This document shows, one piece after another, positions 33,004-44,616 of a stretch of 64,000 nt of DNA. Numbering within the stretch: position 1 is the stretch's first letter; every line of letters starts with the position of its first letter. The notes under the pieces are model-generated. The model saw nothing but the letters and a program-made list of their open reading frames with translations, searched no databases and had not been told where the DNA came from. The position numbers and the translations under genes are program-made. Origin of the DNA: Knoxdaviesia capensis (taxonomy: Eukaryota; Ascomycota; Sordariomycetes; Microascales; Gondwanamycetaceae); contig LNGK01000006.1 of assembly GCA_001510575.1 (NCBI GenBank), positions 2,041,565-2,105,564 on the forward strand, read 5' to 3'.

Positions 33004-34007
33004 ACCACCACCCCGGTCCCGATATCGCCCAGCCACAGTTCTCTATCCCACCAAAATAAAAACAGCGCCCATTCCTTCTCCCTCACTTCAAACTCTTCTT
33101 CCCCTCTTGTCTGTCCTCGGTGTGGTCGTTCTGTTCATCGTCGTTTTATGTGTTATCTAGCGTTTTATACATACTCTTGGCATTTTCCAGTTTTCTTTTC
33201 GAGGTTCGAAGCCCTCTCGTCTGCTTAACCATTTGAGATGTAGATGGCGATGCATGCTTGTGTGTAGTATCTGTGCTCACGAAGGTATGCACGCCTGTAT
33301 GCAAGGAGGAAACGTTCAGAGAAAACAAGAAAGGCTCCGGTAAACTTCATTATCATCAGAAAGCATCATAAAAAGCTCAGCATGGAAGCACGTCAGGTAC
33401 GACGAAGGAAAATCCAAGACCCAGATCCAGTAAACGAAAACTCCATAGACCCAATTTTGCTCTTTTGCACAATTTGGCTCCTCCCATGTGGTGTCACACA
33501 CACCTCGCCCATACTCACGAAACCTCCCTCAAGCTTCAGAGCCGCTCCGCTTAAGACCCGGCACTATACGCCGGACAGCCAGTTGCAACCCGGCCACGCC
33601 GCAAACCCCAGATTCAGGCGGTTGCCTTGCTGCTTGGCTTGGGGGGGGTTCTGTGGTTTTGGTTGTTTGGAGGGTAAGCCGTTTGTGCGGGAAAGTTCAG
33701 ATTCCTTCCCATGGCCGCAAACCCAACCGGCGCCTCGTTCATGAAATTAGGGGCGAGTGGAGCCAGGAATCACTAGTGTGTGATCACTATGACCATGGTG
33801 CTCTTGGGTGTTCCGATATGGAACGGCCCGAGGAGTTGATAAGCCGGGCCTGTAGCTCTGCCCGGGTCGGCGTGAAGCCGTGAAGCTTTTCCCGCGGCAC
33901 TAGCACCGCCTGGCTTGTTGCACAAAGCCGGGCTAGAGCATCCGGCGTAGCCTTGCACCCCGAAATCTCAGGTTATTCATTAAGAACAGCAAGACTGCCC
34001 GGAGTGT
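33004..34007. other. Convergent 3' intergenic region, 1.0 kb
   Basis: Between the stop codons of the AP-1 mu gene (+) and the SET methyltransferase gene (minus). The first 150 bp are T/C rich and likely 3'UTR. No gene or notable repeat is seen. Confidence 0.6.
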
Positions 34008-35708
34008 TCACACGATTCTCCCGTTGATACCCTTCCCGCGCTTGGCCCCGCGGTCGTTCCCATGAGCTCCATGTCCACGCTTCCGGCCCCCACCGACTCC
34101 CGGCATCGGCCCGCCCATCTGGTCCGGCGCCAGTTCAGGGGCCAGCTCGGCAAGTGCCTCGATCAGGAGGCGCTTCTCGCCGCGCCGGACTTCCAACGCC
34201 TTGTACAGCCGGGTGCCCTGGCGAACAGTGCCCGATGCCGCCAGCGCATCGTCCTCTTCCAGCGTGGTGGAGTACTCCGACAGCCGCGACGTCAGGACCC
34301 GGCGGATGACCTCCGTGCAGATATTCTCGCGGTGGCGCTTGTCAGAGATGATGTCGGCGTCTTCCTTGCGCAGGGCCTTGAGGACGAGGGTAAGCTGGGT
34401 GCGGATCTCCATGGTAATCACGGGCTCGGCTTCCTCGTCAGGGTGTGGTGCCACCACCGGCTCTGGCTCGGGGAATGCGCCGTCAGAGCCGGCTTCTAGC
34501 GAGTTCCGCTCGAGGACGACGACTTCCTCGACTTCGCCCTCCTCAACGCGGTCCATGGTCCGCTCCCACACATCCTCGGCGACGTCGAGCATGGAGATGA
34601 TGACCGGGTTGATCAGCTTCCACGGAATTTCAACAATGTCGAACCGGCTATTCCGCAATGACACGTAGCCATATCGGCGAAGAAGTTCAGAGTTGGGATG
34701 GGGGCCGTAGTAGTTAAGGATTTCCTCGCCAGCCTTGATTGGCCGGAGAGAAGTGACCGAAAGTAACTCTTCGCCGTGGTTGACATGAGCCTGGACATTA
34801 AGAGTTAGTGAATGAGTATTGGACCAGCAGGGATGATGCAAACTTACGTTGAACTCGGCATCGGCGTTCATCATGTCAGCCAGGGGCACCATTCCCAACA
34901 TTGACTTGCCCTCGCGATCCTCCACCCACTCCTCACGCGATTCACTATCCTCCTCCTCCTCGGGCTCAAGGTCGAAGGCATACGACATGATGGTGCTGCC
35001 CATACGATGGGCCAGGGCCACCAGCTCGAGATCAGACAGCTCACGCACGCCGTTCGGGAAGAAGACGTGCGAGTACCTCCGGACCTGCGGCAGGACCATC
35101 TTCTTGAAGAGAGTCTCGGCATCGATCCGGCCAATCTTCGACAGCACCGAGCTGGCCTGCAGCTCCGACAGCTCGGCCGGAGACCAGAACATTGGCGTGT
35201 CAAACCGCAGGGGGAGGATGTCCAGGTACGGCTTCCACGGCGACTCGGGCTGGAGGTACTCGTACATCATGATTAAGATCAACACGATCCATGAGTTGGA
35301 CGAGGATGCATCTGGGAGGCCGTCATCTTCGGCTTCGGAGTCGTCGTCAGCGGGTCCTTCGCCAGGCTTGTCGACGAAGATGTCGGCGGCCTTCCGTGCC
35401 AGATCAGAAGTATTTGAGCAAATAATCGACTGCCGGGGAATGCTAAATAGGGTTGTATCGGCTGGAATGTCCTGGGCAGCCACTGCAACAAGAATCAAGA
35501 GTCAGAAGGGAACATGGACGACTAAGGGTTGATTGGGGTACAGTCCCCATTCCCCATAAGAGGGAATATCAGTTGACCTACCCAACCCCCGGCCAGCGCC
35601 GGATTCCCGAAGATCGATCAAGCGGACATGCTCGTGGATGAAGGATCCCGGTAATGAGTTGAACCAGGCAATAAACCGCTCGGAATTGGCAGTAAAGGGG
35701 TCAGCCAT
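34008..35708 (-). CDS. Rkm4/SETD6-like SET domain protein lysine methyltransferase
   Basis: Three exons on the minus strand (35708-35582, 35482-34848, 34790-34008) join in frame to 514 residues. Exon 1 gives MADPFTANSERFIAWFNSLP and the SET-I motif RESGAGRGL, completed across the first intron to VAAQDIPADTTLFSIPR. The central part has the long iSET insert typical of this class, then MVPLADMMNAD and, after the second intron, HVNHGEELLSVTSLRPIKAGEEILNYYG, which supplies the NYYG active-site tyrosines. The C-terminal part corresponds to the Rubisco-LSMT substrate-binding domain. Yeast Rkm4 methylates ribosomal protein L42; the LADMMNAD form fits Rkm4 rather than other SET families. An acidic linker PADDDSEAEDDG and a basic C-terminal tail GGGRKRGHGAHGNDRGAKRG are species-specific additions. 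Confidence 0.9.
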
Positions 35709-36550
35709 TGCAGAAGAGAAAGAGTCCGGCTGGAATATATATGCACAAGAAAGAGGCCGGTGTCTTAGGCGAGATGCAAAGCTACAGATAGATGGTGAAG
35801 AGAGGAGAAGAAAAAGTGTGCGAAGAGTGAGTGAAAGCGAATCGGTCAATGATGAAGCGATGTAGTCGGAAGGATGATTAAGCGAGATAAGATTGATAAG
35901 GAGATAGAAGAAAAATGGAAGGAGGCGATTGATATCGATTCGAGGAAGGAGACACTGCTCGCGATGCGAGTTTTATGAGACGGAAGGAAGCAATGGACGG
36001 GCGGCAGACATCAACACCACAACAATTTTTTTTTTTTTTCTTTTGCCAAATATTTCCACTTGGCAGGTGCTACTGATCTGACCGCCCACAAAATTCCCAA
36101 ATTGGCAGTCGCAATTATACGGTCCAATAATACGCATACATTGGCAAGACCTCTGGTCCATTGGCTAAATCCAGTTGTCGTCTTTTCTCCTCCAACAATT
36201 TTCTCCTCTTTCGAACTTCCGAGACCGCAACCTTAAGTAACCCTACGACAACCCTATACGGAAACCCTAATAGTGGGGGCTAACCCTATATATTTACGTT
36301 TATCACGGCCTAGCATCAGAACAGCAAGAGCAGCTCCAGATAAATGCGTTATCTTGCACAATACGAATCGCGAAACTTGGAATTTGACTAGAAGAGTGGT
36401 CTTGGCTATAGGCATGCTGATATCACCCCTAACAGTAACATGTTTTGGACTTGACTCGAGGCTAGCTACTAGATAGATGGAGTACTTGCGGGGGTGGTGC
36501 ATCGGAATGATACCAGAAGCGGCTTAAACACCCATGCACACCACCCCGGC
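35709..36550. other. Spacer between the SET methyltransferase start and the dehalogenase stop
   Basis: 842 bp holding the promoter of the SET gene and the 3' end of the dehalogenase gene. It contains four loosely spaced telo-box-like AACCCTA elements between about 36240 and 36295, on the plus strand, roughly 530-590 bp upstream of the SET gene start. Such boxes are common upstream of ribosome-related genes in several eukaryotes, which would suit an L42 methyltransferase. Confidence 0.55.
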
Positions 36551-37433
36551 CTAAGCTTCCTTCTCCAGGATGCCCTTCACAGCGTCCGAAACACCAGAAG
36601 CAATGACATCAGGCTTCAGCCCCAGCAGCCGTCCGACCCCATCAATCCACCCGGTCTTCGCCCGGTCGATCCACGCGGTAGCCAGGCCAAACTGGGCAGC
36701 GCCGACAACGTCGAACGGGTTCGCCGTAACCAGCCACACACGCGCCCCGGCCGGAGCGGCAACCTGGCGGACCAGCAGCTCGTATGTGCGGGGATCTGGC
36801 TTATACACGGAGACATCGTCGACAGTGACCACGTTCGGGGTGCCCGGGCCACCCAGCTGAGCGGTCCATCCCGGGCCGGCGAGTCCGGCCGACGAGGCAA
36901 CCGCCGTGCGGACCATCTGCGCGGTGCCGTTCGAGAAGATGAATACCGTCGGCGCACCGCGGCCGCCCGTCGGGCCCCCGGCGGCGGCGGCGGCGGCCTC
37001 GAGCGTATCGAGTGTGCCGTCCACATCCGGGAAAACCTCCAGGCCGTCATATGCTGCCATGAGCGCGGCGACATCCGAGTCATTTACGGTGAGGCCCAGC
37101 TCGCCGACGGCAGCCCGCAGGCCAGCCTCCGTGACGTCATTAAAAGGCTGGTAGACACCTGGGAGAGGGGTCAGACGAGGGTGTGGGAGGTGGTGAGAGC
37201 TTCAGAGGAAGCAGAACGGGTAGAATAGGCAGAAGGATGAACGGGAATGCCAAAAAAGAAGAGATTTACTTACCCATGCAGCTGAGTCTCCACGAGTACT
37301 CAAGCTGATACCGCCGCCACTGGGCGGCAAGACCATCGGCCTTGTCGGCGCCGTAGAGGCGAGCGAGCTCAGAAGATATGGACGTTGTCGACAGCAGCGT
37401 GCCGAAGAGGTCGAAAGCGATAACGGGAGCCAT
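36551..37433 (-). CDS. Type II (S)-2-haloacid dehalogenase-like HAD hydrolase
   Basis: Two exons (37433-37274 and 37158-36551) join in frame (GTAAGT donor, CTCCCAG acceptor) to 255 residues. Motif I FDLFGTLL places the nucleophile at Asp8; motif II is FIFSNGT, motif III YKPDPRTYELL with the conserved Lys, and motif IV LVTANPFDVVGAA. These match L-2-haloacid dehalogenases, which hydrolyse 2-haloacids to hydroxyacids in the cytoplasm, although many fungal members have unknown natural substrates. An Ala/Gly-rich insert (EAAAAAAGGPTGGRGAP) in the cap-to-core linker is unusual. An in-frame extension upstream of this ATG exists but MAPVIAFD matches the family start. The G/C-rich hairpin at 37700 lies 270 bp upstream. 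Confidence 0.93.
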
Positions 37434-37699
37434 GTTGAGAGAACTTGAAGTGTTCAGATCAGAGTGAGTTAATGCAAATTCGGGGCCAAGCTTCGGAAAA
37501 TCCAACGGGCAAGTTCGAACGGAAAGGGAAAAAGGATGCTAAAATAGAGAGCGAGCGGAGAGACGGAATTCCAAATAGGAGGGGAAAAGCAAAGTGTTAA
37601 CCGAGGAAGAAGTCACGGCGACACGGCTGGCTGGCTTACATTTTTATATGCTGCTTGCAGGGCAGTCCCGAGGACCACTTAATTGCCGGGTAAAAGTGG

Positions 37700-37736
37700 G
37701 CCCGGTACCCCGGCCCTTAGCCCCGGGGGGCCGGGC
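37700..37736. repeat. GC-rich perfect-arm hairpin
   Basis: GCCCGG (37700-37705) pairs with CCGGGC (37731-37736), and CCCCGG (37708-37713) with CCGGGG (37723-37728), separated by a 2x2 internal mismatch (TA opposite GG) and a 9-nt loop. All twelve pairs are G-C. Confidence 0.8.
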
Positions 37737-40700
37737 GGCCATGGAGACTGCGGGAGGAGGCCGAGCTTTGAGAACCTCAACCGTTCAACGCGGATTCGAG
37801 TCTGGGACTGTCCAGACTAGCAGAACTTTGAGCAACTTTGAGCGTTGCCCATCTCCACAAGCCAAGCGCCAGAATTCCCGATATCACAGCAACGGCATGT
37901 TGCCCGGCTCCGACTAGTTGTGTACAAGAGAAGTCAAAACACTCAGAGTTAAAGCACACCATATGCTCTCCAAAAGACAGTTGCGAGGTGTCTATCATCT
38001 GCGCTAGATGCTCTATCTACAAAGGCCAATCGCCGGAATCCCGGACTTGACAAGCTAGATGAAGACGACTACAACCTAAAGCGCCCAGAAGCTCAACACA
38101 TAGTTCTCGCCCAGAACAGAGTTCGTATCTTGCTGAATACCTATCATCTATGCGATAGGCTTCCGTGCAGCTGAGATCCACCACAGAAGACGATGCCACC
38201 AGCTAGTTGCTGGGCTGAGTTGACATGGCATTGACAGCACATATGTGTCATCCAGAGTCCGCCCATGGGCTTACTGAGCTTGGACCAGAACTGAGGAGCG
38301 ATCAAGTCGCTAAGGTCTCCGGCTCTCCGGATACAACCCGGGGCCTAGTCTATGTGAGAGGGCACAAGCCATAAGGTATCGGCCGTGGCGACTCGTGAGA
38401 TTGATCACTCTGTTGGACCGATCAGATTGCCATGTGCAGCCTGGTTGAACGAGTTGGATCGTGTCTGCACTCATTCGTAGCTGTTAACCTACACTGTGAC
38501 CCGAATGCTGGCGGATTTCGGCGGCCAAAAAGTGCTTTGACGTGATGTAACCCCGTCGCCCGCCGAATCCGTGGTTGCTGTCGTAGACCACAAATAGGAT
38601 CACGAAAGGACAGCAGGTCGGCAAAGGGGGTGCAGTCTGGCGGATATTCGGCCGGCGCGGGTCGCGACCCTACGGCATGAGCCGGTTCCTCCAGCATTTC
38701 CAGGGGAAAGGCGCCAGACATACGCCACGAGGGAGCATCCAAGAGTGCGGCTACAGCGGGGCGGCTCGGCAGCAGAATAACGTCTAGGCTCACCCGGTCG
38801 AAATGTATCATGTCGAGCGTTAGTGAGCCATACCAAGTCGTGAGCAGTAGTCTCACTCCATCCTCATTCGTTATCCTTAGGCTCGCCTCATTCTGCTAGC
38901 GACGATCGCGCGGGAGAGAGTGGATGGGCGATAGGTCGGAATATAACGGCCCTCTCCGTTTACTGGTAGGGTGCTGGCCGCTTGTCTCATCCTCTCTCTG
39001 GATAACGTTGCGGCGGGAGGTGTTCGTGCTGCATCGTCCGAGTTGAACTATGGGGCGGCCCGTGAGGCCCATTCTGAGTGTAGAACGGTCAGTTATTCGA
39101 GAAGCCACGGACAGACCCTGTATGGTCCAGGCCAAGCGAACTCTTTGTAGGCGGGGACCGCCCAGCCCTGTCAGCGGGACAATCAGGGACGGTTCCATCT
39201 TGCTCTAGGATACCGAGGGAGCATTTCAGCCCATTAATTGGCTTGAAGATAGATAACATGATGGCATTATTGATCAAGTGCCGTCTAGACTCGGAACATT
39301 CGATAGCAGGAGAGCCGGCATGCCAGCTCTAATATGGATGGCAACAGACCCGGACCGGGTCCCGTATACGGACGTGGGAGAGAGTGACCGGTAAGCTGGT
39401 GGAGCTCAAATCAGTGTGTCTCGGCATGAAAGGTGGCTCTTATGACACCCAGCATATATATTTAAAGCCCTGCATGAATCCATCGCTCAATACATGACGA
39501 GCTCTTCTTTCCATGCTTGCAGACGGCTGATGGCAAACAACAGGTCATGGCGGCACCAATACTTGATGTTACTGGGCCTCTGTTGCTTGAACCTTGCAGG
39601 TCGCCGTCAGGCACTCTGAATCATGCTTGCAGAGCACCGAGTCAGGGACATGATGGCTCGGTGTTTCTAGGGTTTAACCCTTGTTCACACCGCACCGAGA
39701 CTCACGAGTTCCCGATTTCACTTCTGTGTACAAGGCCAACGAGTTGCATACAGAGGCTCTGAAGTCCTCAATCAAAACAGAGCGAGAATTCACAACTTAC
39801 GCTACTCTAGCCCTTGGGTTGGGAGAGTTACAGCGCAGCAACAAGACACTCCGCGTTAATCCTACACCCAAGCAAGCCCCGGGGTCAGTACGGCGTCAAT
39901 CGACCTTCTTGCATCCCGCATTCGGGCCTTTTGTCTCTTTCTGCACTGGGAGTGGTGGTGGTGTGTTGCGGAAACCCCCCGGCGCCGCCGCATTGGAGGG
40001 GGGTGCTCCCGGGATCGGCGACGATCGGGGGAAAGCGATCGGGACACGAACGTATCGATCTGGATCTGGAGGTAGTCCAAGGCACGGATGGATGTATGTT
40101 GTTGGAGGGGCTATATAGCCAAGTACACGCTCTGTGCCCTATAGAATGTCTAGTTACCCGCCCGTATATAACCGGTGCCAAAGACCAGACAGTGGGCACC
40201 ACCCAAAGCAGTCATAATAAGTCCAGTACCACTACATCTAGTCCTCCTCAATCTGAAATCGTACCCTTTGTCTTGGCTTCAACGTGCCATTTTCAGCCTC
40301 ACCCGTTGGTCCAGGTCTGGTGCTCTTCCGCCCCTTCGGACAGCTTACCGGAATCGGTCGCGGGGGCTCCACCCCGGCTGCGCCCCACAAATTCCGGACG
40401 TTGCATTTTTGCTTCCTTCCATGCCCTCGGGCTCGGAAACGTGCAGATACGAGAAACACCCCAGTTCGTCCCATTCTCGTGGAAAAGGTGATAGCGTGGG
40501 GATCGTGGGAAATGGTGTGTGCGCGGATGAATTATCGTGCCGGTTGGGTGTGTAAGCGACCAATAAACTGTCCGAGGTGCACTAAGCCGTGGAGGGAATG
40601 CGAGGCTTCTGGGAGAGAAGTCACACACCCGAGTTCTTAGCCTGGTTATGGGTGTGTTGATGTGTTCTTCAGAGAGTTGCGAGACCGGTGGTCAAAGGTG

Positions 40701-41267
40701 AAGAGTGAGTATCGTGGAAAGGCAGACATCTGTCGTGAGAAGAGGAAGCCGATCTCCAGAGACGTGGACCGGAGAACCGGGAGCAGCAGACCAGAAACTT
40801 CCCAATCACGGCTCGTCTACCCCAGCGAGTTCAAGCATGTGCCCGTACTCCCACGGCCGGTGCCCAAGGCACCCCCATAACCGCACCACCGCACTGCCGC
40901 ACACGCCCTTGCAGTCCACACCTCTCCATCACAACCCCCCTCCGCCCAAAGCTGAACTCCCAGCCGCGCGGGCACTACCGCTTCCAACCCAACCCGGCGC
41001 AGATTGCCTGAGCTAGTACGAGTGTCTGAATCTGTGCACCGATTGCGTGCATTCATAGGCGATACGATGTGATCGCCGTGTAGTGCGAGTGGTGGTGGTG
41101 GTGGGTGATGTGTGGTATGCAAAGCTAGGTGGTCTCCGCCTAGATCATCGGAGATTATTTTAAGGTTAATTCGACGGTTGACAGCACCCGTTCGGATGAC
41201 GTCCAATGTCCCACAGTTGGACGGGTGATGTGATCCAGAACACACCGCCCAAGATATGGCCATATAA

Positions 41268-41268
<1 letters not shown>

Positions 41269-41305
<37 letters not shown>
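41269..41305. repeat. CA microsatellite
   Basis: A perfect CA dinucleotide run of about 37 bp, directly readable, about 500 bp downstream of the GT2 gene stop codon. Confidence 0.95.
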
Positions 41306-41306
<1 letters not shown>

Positions 41307-41799
41307 GGAGAAGAGCCACATTGAAACGTCGTATATGTATATTACCAAGATACGCAACCATATTCATTAAGAACCCCCGCCCCTCCCCTCCGCTTTCCAC
41401 CTCCTCATGTCTTGAGTTTCTCTCGGACGGCCACAGAAATCAAACAACACCAGCCCAAAAATACAGAAAATAGAAAACTAGTAGTGGAGTATAAGACAGG
41501 ACCACAACAGATATCAAGAAAGAGAAATAAAAGACACGACGGGATCTCAGTCAGTTTGGTAGGAGAGCGGAGGGTAAGGTAGATGGGGTGAAGAGAAAAG
41601 AAACATTATAAAAAATGGGAATTTATATAGAAAGATATTAGAAAATAAGGACGAAAAGGAGTTATCCAGAAGCACACAAAAAACAACAAGACACATCAAA
41701 ACTCTATATAGGACGCCCAGAAGTTCGGCTCTCCCAGTTGAAAGAAGAATCCAAAAAAGGAAAGAAAAGAAAAGATCGGGAAAGACAGCAACGGAGCCG

Positions 41800-44616
41800 T
41801 TAGAAAGTAAACTTCATCAGAGCCGGATTCAGCAGCACCGGCAGACAGAAGTGGCTGACGACGGCAACGGCCAGCGGGTAGATGCTCGCAAAGGTGGTGA
41901 TGCGCCACTCGCGCGGGAACACGTACACGCCGCAGATCATCACGGCGGTCATGGCAAACACGAACACAAAGGTGCCGCCAAAGCGCTTCAGAATGCGCGG
42001 CACCTCCTCGAGGAAGTTGACCTCCTCAACCTCCTTGCCGGTGGCGCCCCACTGGATGTCGATCTCGAAGAAGTGGCACAGCAGCGCCTTGCTGACGTGC
42101 AGCGAGATGCCGCCCAGGAACACCATGAACAGCGGCATCCACTTGAAGTTGGTCCACAGCGCGTGCAGCAGCGAGTCCTCGCCGAGCCGGTAGCGGAGCA
42201 CGGCCAGCGCAAAGTTGCCGAACAGCGGGAACACGACGATGATCGACAGGTAGATGGCGAACGAGTCGGCGTAGAACTTGTCGTACAGGCCAAAGAACCA
42301 GCCGGTGAGGAAGTAGTTGAGCAGCGTCAGGATCCACGAGGCGCCGATGGCGTAGTACGTGCCGATGTACGCCAGCATGGTGATCTTGTGGTAGAAGAAG
42401 ATGTTGCTGAAGATGAAGCGGCGGAACACGGGCGAGAACGGGCCCCGGACGAGCCACAGCCGCAGCGGGTTGAACAGCAGCTCGTTGCAGCCGTACGCGT
42501 ACTTCTCCCACCGCGACAGCTCGTCGTACACGGTGAGCGACACGCCCTCCTCGAACTCGCCGTTGGTGTACGTGGCAAAGCGCAGCGTGTAGCCGTTGCC
42601 CTGCAGCCGCAGCGCCATGTCGAAGTCCTCCGACACGTGCGACTCCGACCAGAACTTCTCGACGCCGTCCTCGATGTGCGACGCCGCGTCCTGCACCGCC
42701 TGCCACCGCAGAAAGGCGTTGTGGCCGACAAACGGGCAGCAGTCGCCCAGCGACACCGAGATGGTGATGGCCGAGTACACGAGATCGGTAAACCAGTGCA
42801 CGGCCTGCTCGAAGAACGAGTCCGACACCACCATGACGCCCGACGAGTGCTGGATGATGGCCACCTCCGGCGACTGCTCCATCTCCGACACCGCGTCCAG
42901 GAAGCAGTCGCGCGGCACCCGCGTGTCGGAGTCGACCAGCAGGATGTACTCGCCCATGCGGATGTTGCCGGCGGCCCACGTGCGGCCGTCGCTCTCGTCG
43001 ATGACCTGCTGCAGCGCCGCGAAGTACGCGTCGTCCTCGTCCTCCTGCGTCCACTTGTCGTGGCGCGCGACCGTGGCCAGCTTCTCCTCGACCGCGTTGC
43101 TGGTCATCAGGCAGTAGTTCATGTTGCTGGCCTTCTTGAACTTGCCCCGGCGGATGAAGTGGCGCTCGCCCTTGCTCTCGTCGGGCTTGGGGCAGTGGGC
43201 CGGGCGCGCCACCCAGCCGATGTTGTGCTCTTCGTAGAACTCCTGGCGCGCGCGCGCGAGGTCCTCGGGGAGGATCTGCATGCCGTCGTCGTTGATGAAG
43301 ATGCTGGCCGAGCCGCCCTGCAGCTCGTAGCTGGAGATGGCCGACTTGAGCGACATGACCGTGGGCTTGATGACGGCATTCAGGCCCTCCTTGTACACCG
43401 GCATCTGGATGGTGACGTGCGGCAGGTCGGCGCGGAAGCGGTTGATGCGCACCGGCGGCTTGCCGGAGTAGTACTTGGAGTTCTCGCGCACGCTGCTGAT
43501 GGGGCCGATGACCTGGAAGATTTCACCGACCAGGGCCTGGAAGAAGAACAGACTGACAAAGAGCTGCGGCGGGATGGCCAGCAGCAGAGCCAGGCGCACG
43601 TAGTTGCCATCCAGCATGATTTCCAGCGCCAGCCACCGACATCCAATGCCGGAGCACACAAGAGCAACGGCCAGGGCCAGGCCAACCATCAAGGCACGCG
43701 TCAGCATGACCGGCCGCCGTTGCGGGCCCGACGCCTCAATGTCGGTCTCGGTGACCTGGGGCTGCTGCTTGTGCAGATCAGAGTCGTCCTCCTCATCGGC
43801 CCGGCCGTCGGTGCCCTTCCAGATAAGGGCCATGATCTCGGCCTCGAGACGCTTGACACGGGTGAGGATGGCATCCGGCTCGTCGTCCCACACAATCAGA
43901 ATCGGCGGGCTCACCACGAAGGCGGCAAAGTGGTGCTTCTGGCAGCGCGGCAGGTCGGTGATGCGCTGCAGCACCTGCAGCTGCATGTCGGAGCCGAGCG
44001 GGATGGCGTCCGGGGCATCGGCGCGCGACACAATGGCGCCGATGATACTCTGCACCCAGCGGGTGTTGACGGTCATGGCCACGCTGACATTCAGCTGCGT
44101 CACCATGTCGAAGAGGCCGTTGGGCATCTCCTGCAGCTGCGGCGGCTGGCACACGTAGTTGCCGCGCGACTTCTTCAGCACCACGCCCTCGCCAATGTTC
44201 CAGTCGTGGGTGTACATCAGCTGCAGCTGGTTCTGGTACAGGTGGGTGACGGTGATGTCGGCCTTGACGTCGACCATCGACAGGCTGAGCGACGAGAAGC
44301 GGTTGCTGCCGGTCCGGGTCATGGGCCGCGACGACGGCGGGCTGGTGCGGGGCGTGTTGGCGCCCGACGGCACCACCAGCGAGGCGCCGGGCGCCACGCC
44401 GGGCGCCTGCAGGCCGGGCCGCATCTCGCCGCTGCTGAGGCTGCTCTGATTCCGGTTGTGGCGCTGCTGCATGACCATGCCGGGGACGAGCGGGCGGGAC
44501 TTGGCGGTCGGCGAGACGGCCGGGTTGCTGTTGGACTTCTTGTGGCCGTGGCCGGGGGTCGAAGTCGGCGCGGCAGGGTCGGCCGAGGCCACGAAGTAGG
44601 ACTTGATGGACTTCAT
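41800..44616 (-). CDS. Large GT2 family membrane glycosyltransferase (processive type)
   Basis: A single-exon gene of 938 residues. The ATG at 44616 has an ideal context (GCCACCATGA); further upstream in this frame there is no ATG, only CT-repeat translation. Residues 1-110 are disordered and Ser/Pro rich. Residues about 115-290 form a folded region of unknown type. Two transmembrane helices follow at about 325-395, then the cytoplasmic catalytic domain: VTIQMPVYKEG, the DSD motif at 562-564, EDFD at 663-666, and ELSRW at 699-703, which corresponds to the (Q/R)xxRW product-binding motif with Glu in place of Gln. About five more helices follow. This is the layout of polysaccharide synthases such as cellulose, chitin or hyaluronan synthases. 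The polymer made is unknown. Base composition is GC-rich enough that the opposite strand is open for 931 codons. Confidence 0.92.
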   Translation of the reverse strand: MKSIKSYFVASADPAAPTSTPGHGHKKSNSNPAVSPTAKSRPLVPGMVMQQRHNRNQSSLSSGEMRPGLQAPGVAPGASLVVPSGANTPRTSPPSSRPMTRTGSNRFSSLSLSMVDVKADITVTHLYQNQLQLMYTHDWNIGEGVVLKKSRGNYVCQPPQLQEMPNGLFDMVTQLNVSVAMTVNTRWVQSIIGAIVSRADAPDAIPLGSDMQLQVLQRITDLPRCQKHHFAAFVVSPPILIVWDDEPDAILTRVKRLEAEIMALIWKGTDGRADEEDDSDLHKQQPQVTETDIEASGPQRRPVMLTRALMVGLALAVALVCSGIGCRWLALEIMLDGNYVRLALLLAIPPQLFVSLFFFQALVGEIFQVIGPISSVRENSKYYSGKPPVRINRFRADLPHVTIQMPVYKEGLNAVIKPTVMSLKSAISSYELQGGSASIFINDDGMQILPEDLARARQEFYEEHNIGWVARPAHCPKPDESKGERHFIRRGKFKKASNMNYCLMTSNAVEEKLATVARHDKWTQEDEDDAYFAALQQVIDESDGRTWAAGNIRMGEYILLVDSDTRVPRDCFLDAVSEMEQSPEVAIIQHSSGVMVVSDSFFEQAVHWFTDLVYSAITISVSLGDCCPFVGHNAFLRWQAVQDAASHIEDGVEKFWSESHVSEDFDMALRLQGNGYTLRFATYTNGEFEEGVSLTVYDELSRWEKYAYGCNELLFNPLRLWLVRGPFSPVFRRFIFSNIFFYHKITMLAYIGTYYAIGASWILTLLNYFLTGWFFGLYDKFYADSFAIYLSIIVVFPLFGNFALAVLRYRLGEDSLLHALWTNFKWMPLFMVFLGGISLHVSKALLCHFFEIDIQWGATGKEVEEVNFLEEVPRILKRFGGTFVFVFAMTAVMICGVYVFPREWRITTFASIYPLAVAVVSHFCLPVLLNPALMKFTF

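Larger units (their letters stand above)
37434..41799. other. 4.4 kb gene-poor spacer
   Basis: No gene is supported. It holds the dehalogenase promoter, a strong GC hairpin (37700-37736), a decayed tandem duplication (37859-38180), a 144-codon minus-strand frame at 38422-38856 of ordinary composition but no recognisable domain, a TATA-like TATATATTTAAAG at about 39455 followed by a 42-codon frame, and a CA microsatellite. From about 41400 to 41799 the sequence is A-rich and probably is the 3'UTR of the GT2 gene. Confidence 0.55.

Noticed and set aside
38422..38856. 144-codon frame on the minus strand
   Set aside because: Composition is plausible for a protein but I recognise no domain, find no convincing splice partners, and cannot tell it from chance. 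Worth a homology search.
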